From NCBI GenBank assembly GCA_034336665.1, contig CM067569.1, positions 19,599,820 through 19,663,819 of the forward strand: 64,000 bases of DNA, read 5' to 3'. Positions 1-12,860 of this stretch are shown piece by piece. Below the pieces are notes generated by a model. The model was not told where the DNA came from and did no database searches. It saw only the letters and a list, made by a program, of their open reading frames with translations. Each line of letters starts with the position of its first letter. Within the stretch, counting starts at the first letter, position 1. This stretch comes from Luscinia megarhynchos (lineage: Eukaryota; Chordata; Aves; Passeriformes; Turdidae). Position numbers and translations under genes: made by a program.

Positions 1-3000
1 CCCATCCCAGTTGCAGTGAAGTTACCATTCTTAGAGAACCATCAATGTCACTCTGGGAAAATCACTTAGAAAGTAAAGCACAGGGTTAGCAAGCACTTGG
101 GAAAAGTCTGATTTATTATTTCTCCACGAAAAAAACCAAAAAAAATCTATGCCAAAATACCAATCTCTATGCTAAAAACATCCCTGAGGAAGATTCAAAG
201 ACCTCAGCCATGAGACAGTGATTTAATTAATTCGATGCTACAATGAGATTAGAAAAGATTAATCTCACTCAGAGTATTTGGAAATACCTGCAGCTTCAAA
301 GCAAAAATACTGCATTGGTTTACATTCTCTGTGCAATTGGGAGGATGTCTGCATTCATTTAGACAAGAAACTTGCTTTTAAAATGACAATTTTTACTGTA
401 TTGTCTAAATACAGTTGGCAAAAATCAAGTCTGGATTCAACCTGCAAGCAAAGCATCAAATTTAAGTTGGCACCTTAATATTCATATTTCTTATAGCAAG
501 AAAATACGAAGAAAAATAAATTACCACTTCTGTACACAGTGCCAGGTCATTCAATAAGGACTAAAATTGTATTGTCATCCAGTAATTACAGAATGAGGCC
601 AAGTTAAAGCTATGGAAGAAACCTTATTCTAACAGTTTCCTAAGCTTCCTTATACCCTTTCCATTTTGTCTTTAAAAATTCATAGAAAATGCAACAAAGC
701 TAAATGTTAGCCTGAATTGCTTGGTATTCAAAAATACCAAGCTAACATGTATAGATACCCATTACTAAAAAAATATATATATTTTTTTAATTATCACAAG
801 AACAGACATGATCTATAAGATAAGTGAATGTTCTAGATCTTTGATAAGAAGTTGACATGCAACAGCAAAAAAAAGCTTTTTTTTAAAATGGCTGATATAG
901 GCAACATTTCTACCCTTCAGTGCAAGCAATAGGAGAAATATCACAGTATACAGTTAATCAAATTTGTTATTTGCCAGTAAGTTCAGGCACTTCCAGGAGA
1001 AACTCAAGATCCAAATAATAAATACAATACAGTATTGCTGTTACCTGCAAAGCAATAAGCATCACAGCACTTTACATATCACACATTCATATAGTCTAAT
1101 TCTTACACTTCTTCATAAAAAACACCCAAATGCTATTTCTTTTCTGATTTCTTAACTTGAATGAACACCTCATATTCTAACCATTAGCACTTCAACAGCA
1201 TTGAGAAGAGGCCACATATTTATATTTACTACCAATTTACCACTTCTTAAAAATAGATCTTCCAGAAAAACTTCAGACATTAATCCAAAATCAGGAGAAA
1301 ATTCCTGTATTGTTTTATACAACTGCCAAGTTTTCCCAAAAAAACTGAGTTTCTGAACTCAGACATGAGAAAGCAAGTGTGCAATCAAGTCTACATACCA
1401 GAAAACTGATGGCTACAGTAACAAGTATATTAAGTCAGTACACTGGGCAAAGGTTCTCCTACAGTTACAGTCATTTGACCTTTAGCCAGCTCTTAATGCC
1501 CCAGCCAACCCTCTAAAGATGGAGATTTGCAGCAGCTTCTTGTCTGAAATAAGCCATGAAAAGATTCTTCTGAACCCACTGTACAAGCATTCATTTAAAA
1601 TGTCATGAATGTGCATGAAATCAGAGTGCTTCTAACAGCTTACTTTGCAGCTTCTGTTTAAATGCACTAACTCTGAACCACCAGAGGATAAAAGGACTCA
1701 AACCTTGCAGTCTGGCACTCATGGACCTAAAATGTACACAAGCACCTCTTCACAGGTGTGTTTACCTAGTCTAAACCTTATTTAAATAGACTCTCGATGC
1801 ACACACTTTCCACAAACACCTGCTTCTCCCACCACAGTCATGGCTTGTACAAGGCAGTTGTATGCAGTCATTCCTGTCCTAAAGCCATCCCACACACCAG
1901 TAGGCAGCACTTCAGGCGTGAAAATCCTGGTCACTGACTCATCTCCCTGGTCAGAGCAAAGCACAAATTCTGTAATGAGAAGAATGACTACAGAAGTATC
2001 TGCTCTTACCTCTACATCATACCAGAATGGTCTAGGAGACTTCAACAGACAGAGACATGTTTAAAGAAGCCCAGTCCCCATGAAATCATGGAAAAACAGA
2101 CTTATAATTAATTCATATTCCCAATGATTTGTGGTTATAAAACCTTTCTCTGCTGACCTAGAGATCATCTTAAGTTGGAACCTCTCATGAAAGAAACAGT
2201 GCTCAGTTACCACTGGATGTTAAAAAGAAGCTTCCTTTTGGTGACCTAAATCCTAACAGAACTGACAAAATGCACAAATATTTCAAAATCCAGAAACATT
2301 TTTCAGGGTACTAAGCTCACTTTAAAGAGCAGTCAAATGGAAGCTATGGTGACAGCAGCCCTAGATCTAAACTTGTATCAATACAGGTTTTTATCAGTTT
2401 TAATATATTTCAATTTTGCATGCATGGACAAAGCCTGATAGTTATTGCTTCCATATGGTCATAATTCAGGACACTGACTCCTGCTTTTTCTAAGCACTAG
2501 AAATAAGAGATGCCATCAAACTTAAGCTTATTGTGGTCATCTTAGCATGGCAAGCATTCAGCTATTAAATTTATCTTGGATTAATTTATGCATCACCCAA
2601 GACAACAGAACCTCTATGTTTCCTTCCTATCAATAGTAGCTAAACAACTATCAACAGTAGCTAAAATACATGCAGCCCATGAAAATGTAAAAGTGGGATT
2701 GAATAAATCAGCTGACAGTGGATCAGAGTGAACACGCTGTTCATTTTTGAATTATTATTGAACTCTTTTTATAAATCTACATAAAATTCCCACAGAAATT
2801 AAGTTCCTCTACCAGAATTTTGAAGAGAAACTTCAAAATATAATTCAGGTTCAAGGCCCCTAGCTAGGTATACTGAGTTGTAGAAGTGAAGTTGCTCTTA
2901 CCATAATCATAGGACTGCGCTGAGCAACACATCTTCTCTATATGCTTCCTCCAGGAGCACATGTAGATGTTACAACAGGATGGGATACCATACTTAGTTG

Positions 3001-6000
3001 CAGGCAAGCTTTTCAGTATGTAATTTAGTTACTCTTGAGGAACAATACTTTGAAACAGAAATCTTTAGCTGCTGGTGGCATAGAGTGCATCTTTATACCC
3101 TTGACCAGGGTATCTCGGCATCGCAGTCACGACAGAGTTAATACCCACTAGCGCAGAGGAGAACAAAAGGTACTCCACTGCAACATGCCTAACATTTACA
3201 TTGCCTCTCTTTGCTCATTAAACAGGTTTTGGTTAAATAATGAACAAACTGTATTACAGACTCCGATGAGAATTCCAAAATTATAAATCAACTGGTAAAG
3301 CCCAGAGGAGAATGAAGGGAGTGGGAGGGAAGGAAGGATAATATTGACTAATATAAAGGGCGCAGCTTGACAGTGGATATTCCTGCCACACCTGATCAAA
3401 CATGCTCCGTGGGGGAGGGGAAGGGAGGGAGAGAGCAAGAGGGGAGATGGGACAAGGCAGCCTGAAATTTGCATCCGGAACAGATTAAAATGGGTTCTTG
3501 GGGGATTGAGAAAATACATAATATATATTACTATAAATGCAAAATTGTACTAAAAGCTAACTCAAATGTCAAAGATTACAGCTTGAATAAATTTAAATAT
3601 AAAAGCAATGTGTTTCCATGAGCTAATGAAAGAGACATGAAAGGAAGGTTTAGGGGGAAAAAAAAGTCACCAAAAACCCCCTGTGCTGGGGGGACTGGAC
3701 TTTTGATTACATGGAAGGTGATGCAGGAGACTCTGTATCATTCAAAGTATTGCTTGGGACAAATCCATGTCCAAAACGGAAAAAAGATGGAGCACAGCCA
3801 TGATGTCCTATCTCAAGACACTAGTCACTAAATAACAGTCACTGCAGCTGAAATTACCTGTATAAAAGCATCTGATGTAGGCAAACTAACATGCTATCAT
3901 CCCCATGTATAAGCAATTATTATCTCAGCAAGAACTACACTTATGTGATGACTAATACAAAGGGAGTCTCCGAATCTCCCAGTACATTAAACTTTGCTTT
4001 CTCTAACATCAGCAGATAGTGAACTTGCATTTTTTCCCCAACAAGTCAACAGCACGTTTTACCTAGCTGCTCTAGATAAATGGCCAGTCCCTGACATTTA
4101 CTTATACTGCATTTATTTGAGCATCCTGACAGTCCCTGCTCTTGTTGATGAGAAGAGATATTTGCAATAATGGTAAAGAACTTCAGGAAGCTTATTTTAA
4201 AAAAAATTATCGCATAGAAGGGAGAAAAGTAAAATTTCCTCCCAATACACTTCTAGTGACTGCATGCATCTATTACAGAAGGTGAGTGAGATTACGAAAA
4301 ACCCCACAAATCCAGACTGTCATGTAGTCCAGGTGTGAGCATAATATCCAGAACAAAGACACTATCCAGAAATACAAGCTGTTCAGGAGTTCCCTAAGAT
4401 GTCATGATCCGACAGAATACAACCACAGGAAGTTAACCTGGCAAAGAAAAGCAAAGCATTACACTCATAGGCAGACACAAAAGAGGAAGGAATAAAGGCT
4501 TAGTATTGGCATGTGTCCTCAGCACCTCTTGCCATCCATCACCTGGAAGCAGCACTACTGTGCTTCTAGGGAACACACTTCTTATGGGATTCCAGACTCA
4601 GCACTGAAGCAAGAATAAGCATGCTTCAGTTAGAAATGCAAAAGGACCATCTCAAACTAAGATTGAGTGCAGTTCTGAACACTCACTATAATAAAGGAAC
4701 CAGAAATTCAGTTTACTTTCAAACACCGCAATCAGTAAGAAAAATCCTGGGAAGAATGTGCAGAATGCCATATGGAGGTTAGGACTAGCTTCATCTCCAG
4801 ACTCTCAACATATACTTGGGTTACACTTAAACAATCACTCTTGAAACTACAAAAGCAGCAAGTGTTGGGGGAGGGGGAGAAAGACGGGTTGTGAGAAAAA
4901 CAATGGCCAGAATAGCCACAACCTTGTGTTCTACTTCTCTAACCAATACAGATCTCCAGTTTCTTTAAGTGCAGGTGATTACAAAGTCAGACTTTCACCT
5001 AAAATCCAAGAGACTCAAATAGAAACAGAGGTCTGTGCTTCACTTATTACATGCTAACACACGATGAAAGCTAACAAACCAAAGAATGTGAGGAAAAGTC
5101 AGACGGAAACTTTCTAAGCAGATTTTTTTCCATCACTCACAGATCAGAAAGCATAAACAAACCAAAAAAAAGTTATGCATGACAATACACCATATTACAT
5201 ATACTACTACAAGCTTCAGTATATCAAAGAACATGCATCTTTATAAAAATATGTGTGTGCATACACACACAAAAGTATATATATACATATATATATATCC
5301 CTATAGAGAGTGGCAGCAGTGGTATTTCTGTGCTAGTTTGCATTGATATTATTTGCCTAAAAGTATATGCATATTTCCTCTTTTCTTGTTCTTCAATAAA
5401 TGACTTCCGGATAGTAAATAAGACAAATAAATACATTTATTGTACATTTATTTGCATATACCCTAGGAATTGCACATACCTGCTGATTTCTGTATAAGCT
5501 TACCTGTTATATTATTCAGTACTTCTTTTAGATGGCTAAAGCTATGCAGCAGGGGATCCCTTTCTTCATCCTATAGGTTGTATATAGGAAGTAAGTAATT
5601 AATGAGACAAACATATTCCTGAAGACAAATCTTAATAATGTGTCTGTCTAAAGTCTAAAGACCTCACCATCACATTCACAGAAGTGCTGTGGCTTGAGTT
5701 TATCACTGTCAACATGTTTACACCATCAAATCCAAGAGAAGCATTTTTATTTTCCTGCCAGTGCTCCCCAATATCATCCAGCTAAAATGTCAAAGCATAG
5801 GTCCAAGACTGAGTATTCTAGTTTGGTTTTATTGTCCTTAGCCTTCTGCTGTTCAATAAATTTCACTGTAAATCTAACTCATACCATATTGAAATGGCTC
5901 ATCTGGATTTGCTATAATGTTAATCTATGCAGATTGTAATGGGAACAGAAATACAATGACATTTTATGCCATTAAAATAACTTGAAGAAAGAATCACAGT

Positions 6001-6865
6001 ACAATATTTATATGAATTAGCTGCATCCTTTAGCCTTAGTCTATCTTTATGATATTAAAATAAGAAGAAACAGCAAGCTGCTCCAAGCTGAGTGCAGCTG
6101 CACCCACACCTCAAAGAGAGAGGCTGTGAGCTCTAATGAAGAAATGCCTGTTAGAAAGAAAAAGGGCCCTGCCCTCTGACAAACTGAAACCACTTGTGCT
6201 GGATGACAGCCACCTGGTACTCATGTGACATTCCAAAGTGCACCACTGATACAGGGTGCCACATCCACACATCTACACAGTGGGAGCCATAAACCTGCCA
6301 AAGCATGGTTAGACTTGGAAACCCTGCATTTAGGGTTTATACCAAAGCAGGTTTGAAACTATTAATGGGTTTTAGGCAGGAATATAGATAGCAGCAACAA
6401 AACAAGCTGAAAACAAATACTGTGCCATTTAAAAATACTCTATATATAACGACTTCCCCAATTTTTATTTCATGGCTTTCATGATGAAGACTGTCTTCTC
6501 CAAGAGGGTACAAACGATACAAAAAAAACATTGTGCTAAATAAAATAATACCATATATGCAAATTCCCTGACATCCCTGGTGATAAAAAGTCTAAATGAG
6601 ATGATTCCCACACAGAATACAATGTGGGAGTTTTTGTATTTACAGGATAAAAATGTAGGAGAGTTCCAACTTTGTAGCTTTTGTAGTCACTAGCACGTGA
6701 GAAGCCCAAAACAATGTAAACAATGCAGAAGGTTATTCCAATTTTACTTACAAAAGTACTATGACAAGTGCTACTAAAAACTGAGGTACTTTTCCAAAGT
6801 GAGGTGGTTTCTGGCATAGGTGTTTCTACCTGCTGCTACAGATGGCAACAATTAAGGTAACTTAC
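1..6865 (-). other. GBF1: GBF1 intron 2 (part), no exon recognised
   Basis: This AT-rich stretch lies downstream (minus strand) of the first GBF1 coding exon and has no reading frame I can match to the next part of GBF1, so the following exon is probably to the left of the window. It holds scattered homopolymer A/T runs, purine-rich blocks near 3310-3350 and 3410-3450, and an alternating TG/TA microsatellite at 5249-5298. The 87-residue minus-strand frame at 1782-2045 resembles no family I know and is not supported as a gene. Calling it an intron is an inference from the donor at its right edge. Confidence 0.7.
5249..5298. repeat. alternating TG/CA/TA microsatellite
   Basis: The tract runs from TGTGTG through CATACACACAC into a TATATATACATATATATATAT run. 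It is an ordinary alternating purine-pyrimidine dinucleotide repeat in GBF1 intron 2. Confidence 0.85.
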
Positions 6866-6961
6866 CAGATGTGTGTGCGTGCTCCAGCGGGCATTACGCT
6901 TTATGGCTCCCACCACTGCGTTGATTTCACCTTGTACAATGTAAATGTTCTTATCCACCAT
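6866..6961 (-). CDS. GBF1: GBF1 first coding exon (N-terminus of Golgi brefeldin A-resistant Arf-GEF)
   Basis: GBF1 is a large Sec7-domain guanine-nucleotide exchange factor that activates Arf GTPases at the cis-Golgi and ER-Golgi intermediate compartment, and drives COPI coat recruitment. This exon encodes residues 1-32, starting MVDKNIYIVQGEIN and ending RWSTHTHL, which is near-identical to the start of vertebrate GBF1. The ATG at 6961 has A at -3 and G at +4. Ten bases of 5' UTR (6962-6971) precede it, after a minus-strand acceptor (TTTTCAG at 6972-6974). The donor GTAAG is at 6861-6865, leaving phase 0. The Sec7 and DCB/HUS domains lie outside the window. The identification rests on 32 residues plus the neighbouring PITX3 and ELOVL3, which flank GBF1 in the same order in human. 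That synteny makes it strong despite the short exon. Confidence 0.93.
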
Positions 6962-6971
6962 CCTGACAATT

Positions 6972-9900
6972 CTGAAAATAAAGGTAATTTCAGATTAATC
7001 TCTAGCTTCTCAGAGTAACTGTCTTCCTCAGACAAAACGAAATTGATTCTAACCAAGAGAAAGCCGGCAATGATGCAAGAAACTCTTTCAGATTTGTTTT
7101 GTGCGTGCACAAAATACAAGTTATTACATGTAACAAATACAAGTAATTCATCAAAAGAAGACACCTTTCCATAGTGTCTTTTCAAAACCATGAGAGCAGA
7201 CAGCTAGTTCTAAGAGGATCTTTGTAATGGAAGAGATCCCTTTGCCAAGGCACATTCCTCTTCTTTTTTTTTTTCCATCTATGTAAGTTCACAGAAAGAT
7301 AAAGTGTTGAGGTACCAGGAGAGACATCCACGGCAATGCAATAACACATGCACCTCCACTTATGCAAATTCCTACAGCCCTACAAAGAGCTAACCTTGCA
7401 GTCTTTTAAATAAGCACCAGTGGGTTGAATAGCTTGGCCAGAGCAAACCTCTTTGGGACTCAAAACGTTGACAAAATAAAATAATTTGTAACAGATGTTG
7501 ATTTCACACTTGCTTCACAAAGCTTTCAAGAAAGCAGGAGAGTAAAAAAGATGTGAGTAAAACCCCACAAAGAAATGTGCAAAACTAGAGACAAAACTGG
7601 ATGGAACACGGAGAGAAAAAGTGAGGAAGCTAAAGGGAGACACTTATTCTCTTGCAGTCTGAGGTCTTTCAGGAAAAAAACTTAAACTGATGCACCCAGA
7701 AAGAGGCAGAAGAAGGGGAAAGAAATTAAAAGCAAGAAAGATTTGTAATAGTCTGAGAAAAAGAAAAGAAGAGTGAATTACTGTGGGACTGCTCTCTATA
7801 TACTAGTTGTAGCCCAGATACAGTCAAGCAACAAGAAATAAGAACGAAGGTAAATGAACGGACACAAATATTTATAAATAATAAACCGGATTTATAAAGA
7901 GGCCAAAGACTCAGATGATACCACGTTTATAAATGAGAAGGATTTTGTGATATGGTAGCTAAGTAATGAGACTTTTTCAGAAGAATTAAAGGAAAATGAG
8001 GACTCCAGCTTGAAATCACAACAGGTCATCCTTAGGGAAGCAAAAGATTGGAAACACTGATCATAACACTTCAAATCTTAAATCTGACAGGCTCTTAAAG
8101 GACTCAGCTGGGAGGGAGAGGCAGGGGGTAATAAAGCACAGAGAATATGAGAAGGACTTTTGCCCATGTAACAAAAGCAAAGCTGGAAGGAAATGGTTTT
8201 GGTGGATTACTCGACCACAGAAAGATCACCACAAAAATTTCAGAATGTACATCCTGGATCTGTCAGGCTTCATATTAATTTACATGTCTGAATTATCAGC
8301 AATGCTTCAAATACAAAAATAGCCTCTGAATGAAAGAGACTAATTTACTTCAGGACTCAGTAAATAAAGGAAAGAAAGCCAAGTATTATAAAAAGATCTC
8401 TGATCAAAAGACAGCATCAGATTTGTTGCTTCATTTTTTCAGGTGTTTGCAATAGAAAGAATAATCTTATGGCAAAACTATTTATTTCATTAAATAAATT
8501 ATACATAATATTATTCCCAAGTGTAAGACAATAATTTAAGGGCAAAAACAAAAGTATTTTGTAAGAACAGTCATGACAGATGAACAGTGCTTCCAAGTAA
8601 TCTGTTTGTGCCCTGAAGAACAAAGGTTTATATCAATACACTTCCTACTCATGTGGCTAATGCTTGAGAGATGTTCCCATCCTCAATAGTAAATTATTCC
8701 ATACATTATTCATATGATTGCATTGAAATACAATTGATCACAATTTTTCTATTTCACTTTGTTGTCCTTGCTTTAGTGCAAGGCATGAATGGGAGATTTC
8801 TCCTTCATATAAAATTCCTTGCTTATTTATTGTTTCTTTCAGTAATTCCATTATTTTCTGTATTTTTACATCGGTAGTTTCAGGGCTCAAAATTCTAGTC
8901 CAGAGAATTACTTCTGAGGAAATACTTTATACATTCATATTTGTCACACCTAAGTTTTTCCTGTCTTCACTCTTTCAAAACATGTATTGAACATATAAAC
9001 TGTGTTTCACCATTCCAGGCATTTAGCAAACTGACATGGAAACGTTATTTCAAAAAGCATGGAAATACCAGACAGGCATATTACAAACCTTGCACATATA
9101 TAGATACTCAGTAGTTTATTTAAAGTGATGCCAAAGCTTAAATGCTGTTCTGCATACTACTGAATCTGCTTGTAAGACTTCTATGTCTTCTCCTCTATTT
9201 TTAACATAAAATAATTAAATAAAAAGTTTGTTAACCTCCATCTCTTCTGAATGTAAAAGACTTAAAATGCTCAGCTAATTCCAAGTGGCAAAATATGCAG
9301 AAAATAGACAAAAACCTCCAATACACACCTTTTCCTTTTCACCTGATCCTTTCAAGCAAGGGTGCAAAAACTCCTTGTTACTTGGCAGGGCTCTCCTGAC
9401 ATATTAAAACCCCGCAAAACTTAGGGCAGTATTTCATTGCTAACTGAGAAGACTCAATGAAAATGCACTTCTTTCCTCATTGCAGATTCCATTAAATATA
9501 ACTTTATTCAAAAGTACAAAAATTAACTTTATGCACGCCAACAAACTCACTTGACCAGTGCAACTGAAACAACCCATCATGCTGGAGATGCAAAGTCACA
9601 CTCAGACTCTGAACGTCAGACACAGAGCTCACTTCCCTACCAACACTGGGTAGAGATGGAGGGAAATACTGCTATATTTAAGCTTGCAGCTAACCAGACA
9701 ATAACATACACACATTCCAAAGTAAACCATAAACCCTACTTCTGCAAAGGACCTCTGCAACTCCATGTTGGAGAAGGAAACAGAAAATAACTAGAGTGAG
9801 CAGGAAAGACAGACAATTATTTTCAGAGAGATGCACCTTGTAAACTAAGCCCACCAAAAGAATCATCCATCCCTGTAAAAATTTAAGTTTATTTCAAGTG

Positions 9901-12009
9901 ACGGATATAGCTTCATTAAACTCCAGAGTTCCCAAAGGTTCCTCCTTTTAAATTATTAGATAATTTCTGTATGTGTTCCTTCAACAATAGCATCACCACA
10001 AGCAACAACTGATCACACTTTAGAGCTCAATACTAGATGTCCTGTATTGAAAGAAGTTTTAAAATTGAAATGAATGCTGTGAAAGCAGCAGAGAAAGAAA
10101 GTTACATGTTTTTCCAGACTAGCACTAAATGATCAGCTGGATTTAAAGGAGCATGGTGAGACTCAAGCAAAACCACTAGACATTTGTTCAACTTGGAGAA
10201 GAAAAAAAATGTTTGCATGAATCAGGCTTAATGTTACAAAGGTATGGTCTGAAGAATGGGATATTGTAAAAGTGTTGAACAGGCTAATAGAACTAATACT
10301 GAAGATCATTAAAAATTTGAAACAATCTCCCTAGCAAAGGCTTTATTTCAATACCTCTTGATCTCAAATCAAGAATAAATGCTTTTCTTGCTAGCAATCT
10401 TTAATCAAACACAAAAAGATAGTGGATTCAGTTCTGTGGTCCTAGGTTTGGGAAAAGAAAAAAACAAAGAAAGGTACCTACTAAATTTCAAACACTTTAA
10501 CTAACTGAAGGGTTATATAAACTCATGTTTCTTTGTCAAGACACATTCATACATCTGCTTAAAACTGTAGACTAGTCCTCGGATATGTTCCTGCACAGAA
10601 GTTCAGCAGGCAGCACAGTGAAAATGACAGCTCCAAACCAAGGCAACAAGGTGCCCAGGCCACCACGAGAAGGGAGGCTGTCAACTTCCTCAGCCTCGCT
10701 GATAACAGCTTTGGGAGCCCTAAGTGAGAAAAGGCTGATGCCTAATCATGTCACAAAAGAACAAAAGCTCATATTCATAACTTTGTCAAAACCTTCAACA
10801 GTGTTCTATGGATAATAATTATCACTATTCTGAGACTTCTGAAATAGCATCACATGTAGAATCTTCATATAAAAACACTGACAAGATTTACACCTGCCAT
10901 TGTTATTTCATACATGCACTGAACACTCCATTTCTCAACCTCTGAACTTGTTACCCCTACACATCCCAATAGATAGGGAGCCAAACTATTCCCTAGTATT
11001 ACCATAGGAAGTCTTTGGTACAGCTTTAGGAAACACTCCCTCTTCTGCAGCAAAATGTCTGCAATTCTTCTGGAAACTAGGAAGAGTTAGCATCAGAAGC
11101 TAACAAGGTCTGGCAGACTTCCATAAAGTCACTTCTTCCTATCATTAACTTTTGCTTTCAGCCATGGCACCCGATTTAAACCCAGTGACACTACTCCAAC
11201 AAACAGCAGTAGTGAAAAACAACACAACCACAACACAGAAAGGTAATATTTCAGATTAAGCTTCTGTTGACCTAAATTTTTACTCTTTATGACAATGCAG
11301 GAATAATCTCGATAGCCTCTGACCTAGATTTGGCCACCAGAATCCTGATACAATACACTGCTACCAAAACAGAACACACAACCACGAATCACAAACAACT
11401 CCTGATAATCTCACAGCCAGCTAGATTTCCCAGAAGCCCAACTGGCAGCCAGAAAGGTCCTTTTCTTCCTCCTAAACCTCACATGGAAGGTACATGAACC
11501 TCTATACAGAAATTTAACTTGCTTGGGTTTTTCAAGTAGTAACTGTTCTACAAAAAGCATCACAGGCAGCAAAAGTTCCGAGAAGTCAGGATGTTTCTCC
11601 AAAGGCTGGCTCCTAATGCATGGACAAAAGTGATATAAAGCCATAATTCATAAGTATGGAAATAAACTGCAGTCCTGGGCATTTCTGGGCATTTAAGAAT
11701 CCACTTTAAAAGATAAGCAGCAGCAACTTGGTAGGGGTGACACATCAGAAAGGAAAACGGGGACAAGCTACTCTGCAAGCCTCCACATTCAGCTGCAACA
11801 GTGAGATTGGGCCTGGCAATCAAGAAGAGAAAGGCAAGGCGCATTTACCTGTCAAAACTGCATAGTAAAAATGAGACCTAATGTTTTTATGGTGAGGGGC
11901 ATTTTCTTTCTTCCAATTATTTCATACTGCTATGAACCGTAACACAGACGCTAAGTGAGCTCTGAGCCTTCCCCTAAACACCCATGGAGCTGACCATACG
12001 CCAGGAAAA
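6972..12009 (-). other. GBF1: GBF1 intron 1 and possible non-coding exon 1 sequence
   Basis: This lies between the exon 2 acceptor and the upstream CpG island. It is AT-rich, with no coding exon recognised. A usable minus-strand donor (ACAG followed by GTAAAT) sits at 11843-11848. A 5' UTR exon reading out of the CpG island could therefore end at 11849, but an alternative donor (GTGAGG, 12126-12131) lies inside the island and the sequence alone does not decide between them. No tRNA, snoRNA or known repeat was recognised here. Confidence 0.6.
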
Positions 12010-12244
12010 GCCTGTCTCCAGGATTTCAAGCAGCAAGCCGCCGTGGCGCACGGGGAGCGGGCGCCCGTGCAGGTGCAGCTCCCTGCGGCCCGGCCCCGAG
12101 CCCGGCCCCGCTCTTCCCCGCGGGGCCTCACGGTGCCAGCCCCGCCGGCCGGAGCGGCGCCCGCCGCCCGCACCGCTCCCGTCCCCGCCCCCGCCGGTCC
12201 CGCAAGGCTCCCCCGCCGCCGCGTCCCTCCCGCCCGCCGCCACG

Positions 12245-12264
12245 TCGCGACAGTATCGCGACAG
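12245..12264 (+). promoter_or_regulatory. paired TCGCGACAG elements
   Basis: Two identical 9-mers, TCGCGACAG, start at 12245 and 12256, exactly 11 bp apart (about one helical turn). The second lies in TATCGCGACA (12254-12263), which fits the conserved promoter motif TMTCGCGANR. The related palindrome TCTCGCGAGA is a known CpG-island promoter activator bound by BANP. Function here is inferred from motif and location. Confidence 0.55.
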
Positions 12265-12296
12265 ACGGCCGCTGCCCGGCACTGACCCCCGCATCC

Positions 12297-12307
12297 AAAA
12301 TGGCGGC
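12297..12307 (+). promoter_or_regulatory. YY1-type site AAAATGGCGGC
   Basis: This matches the YY1 core AANATGGCG extended by GC. Such sites cluster just downstream of start sites in CpG-island promoters. It lies in the middle of the island and reads on the plus strand, so it could mark a start in either direction. Confidence 0.55.
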
Positions 12308-12588
12308 GCCTGCTCCCCGCGGCGGCGGCCGCTTCACATAACCGGGCGGGCGGGCGGCAGCGCGGGCGGGAGGGCTCGGCCCGCCCCCTGTCCGCCCCTC
12401 CGTGCCGGCGGCGGCGGAGGCGAGGCCGCGGAGCGCAGGGGCCGCGGGGCACGGGCAGGGACACCGGCCCCGTTCCCTCGCACTGACGTGGAAACCGGCG
12501 CACCGTGACCCGCTGCCTGGTTACTGCGCAGACAGGCAGCCCGCACAGCCAACCCGCGCACGGTGCGCCGCGCAGCTCCCCGCGGCGC

Positions 12589-12693
12589 CCAATGGGAGCG
12601 CGGCCTGCGACCGGAGGAGGCGGGCTCTGCGGTGACAGCGGCGCGCAGCCAATGAGAGGCGGCAGGGTAGAACCAGCAGCCCCGCTGGCCAAT
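12589..12693 (+). promoter_or_regulatory. three CCAAT boxes (NF-Y type)
   Basis: CCAAT pentamers lie at 12589-12593, 12649-12653 and 12689-12693, all on the plus strand, with good NF-Y flanks (GCCAATGRG or GCCAATGG). Spacings of 60 and 40 bp are typical for NF-Y arrays 50-200 bp upstream of a start site, which places a minus-strand GBF1 start somewhere below about 12540. Confidence 0.65.
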
Positions 12694-12860
12694 GGCGCTG
12701 CGGTGCGGCGCCGCAGCCGCGGCCGGGCGGGCGCAGCCAGGGCGGAAGCCGGCGGGAGGGCCGCCCTCGCAAAGCATTGTGGGCCGGCTCGGGGCGTGTG
12801 GGGAGCCGGGGCGCCCCGGGCGGAGCGGAGCGGCTGCGGCTGACAGCGCTGGGGCTGCAC

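Larger units (their letters stand above)
12010..12860 (-). promoter_or_regulatory. GBF1: GBF1 CpG-island promoter
   Basis: The sequence changes abruptly from AT-rich to very GC- and CpG-rich and stays so for about 850 bases, upstream of the GBF1 first coding exon on the minus strand. There is no TATA box. It carries three CCAAT boxes (12589-12593, 12649-12653, 12689-12693), a YY1-type AAAATGGCGGC (12297-12307), two TCGCGACAG elements (12245-12264) and a TGACGT half-site near 12484. This is the architecture of a TATA-less housekeeping promoter, which fits GBF1's ubiquitous role. The start site and exon 1 limits are not resolved. The long open frames in both directions here are composition artefacts. 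Confidence 0.8.

Noticed and set aside
1782..2045. 87-residue minus-strand frame with a protein-like look, possible GBF1 exon
   Set aside because: It does not match the GBF1 sequence expected after residue 32, and shows no convincing acceptor/donor pair. Left unassigned.
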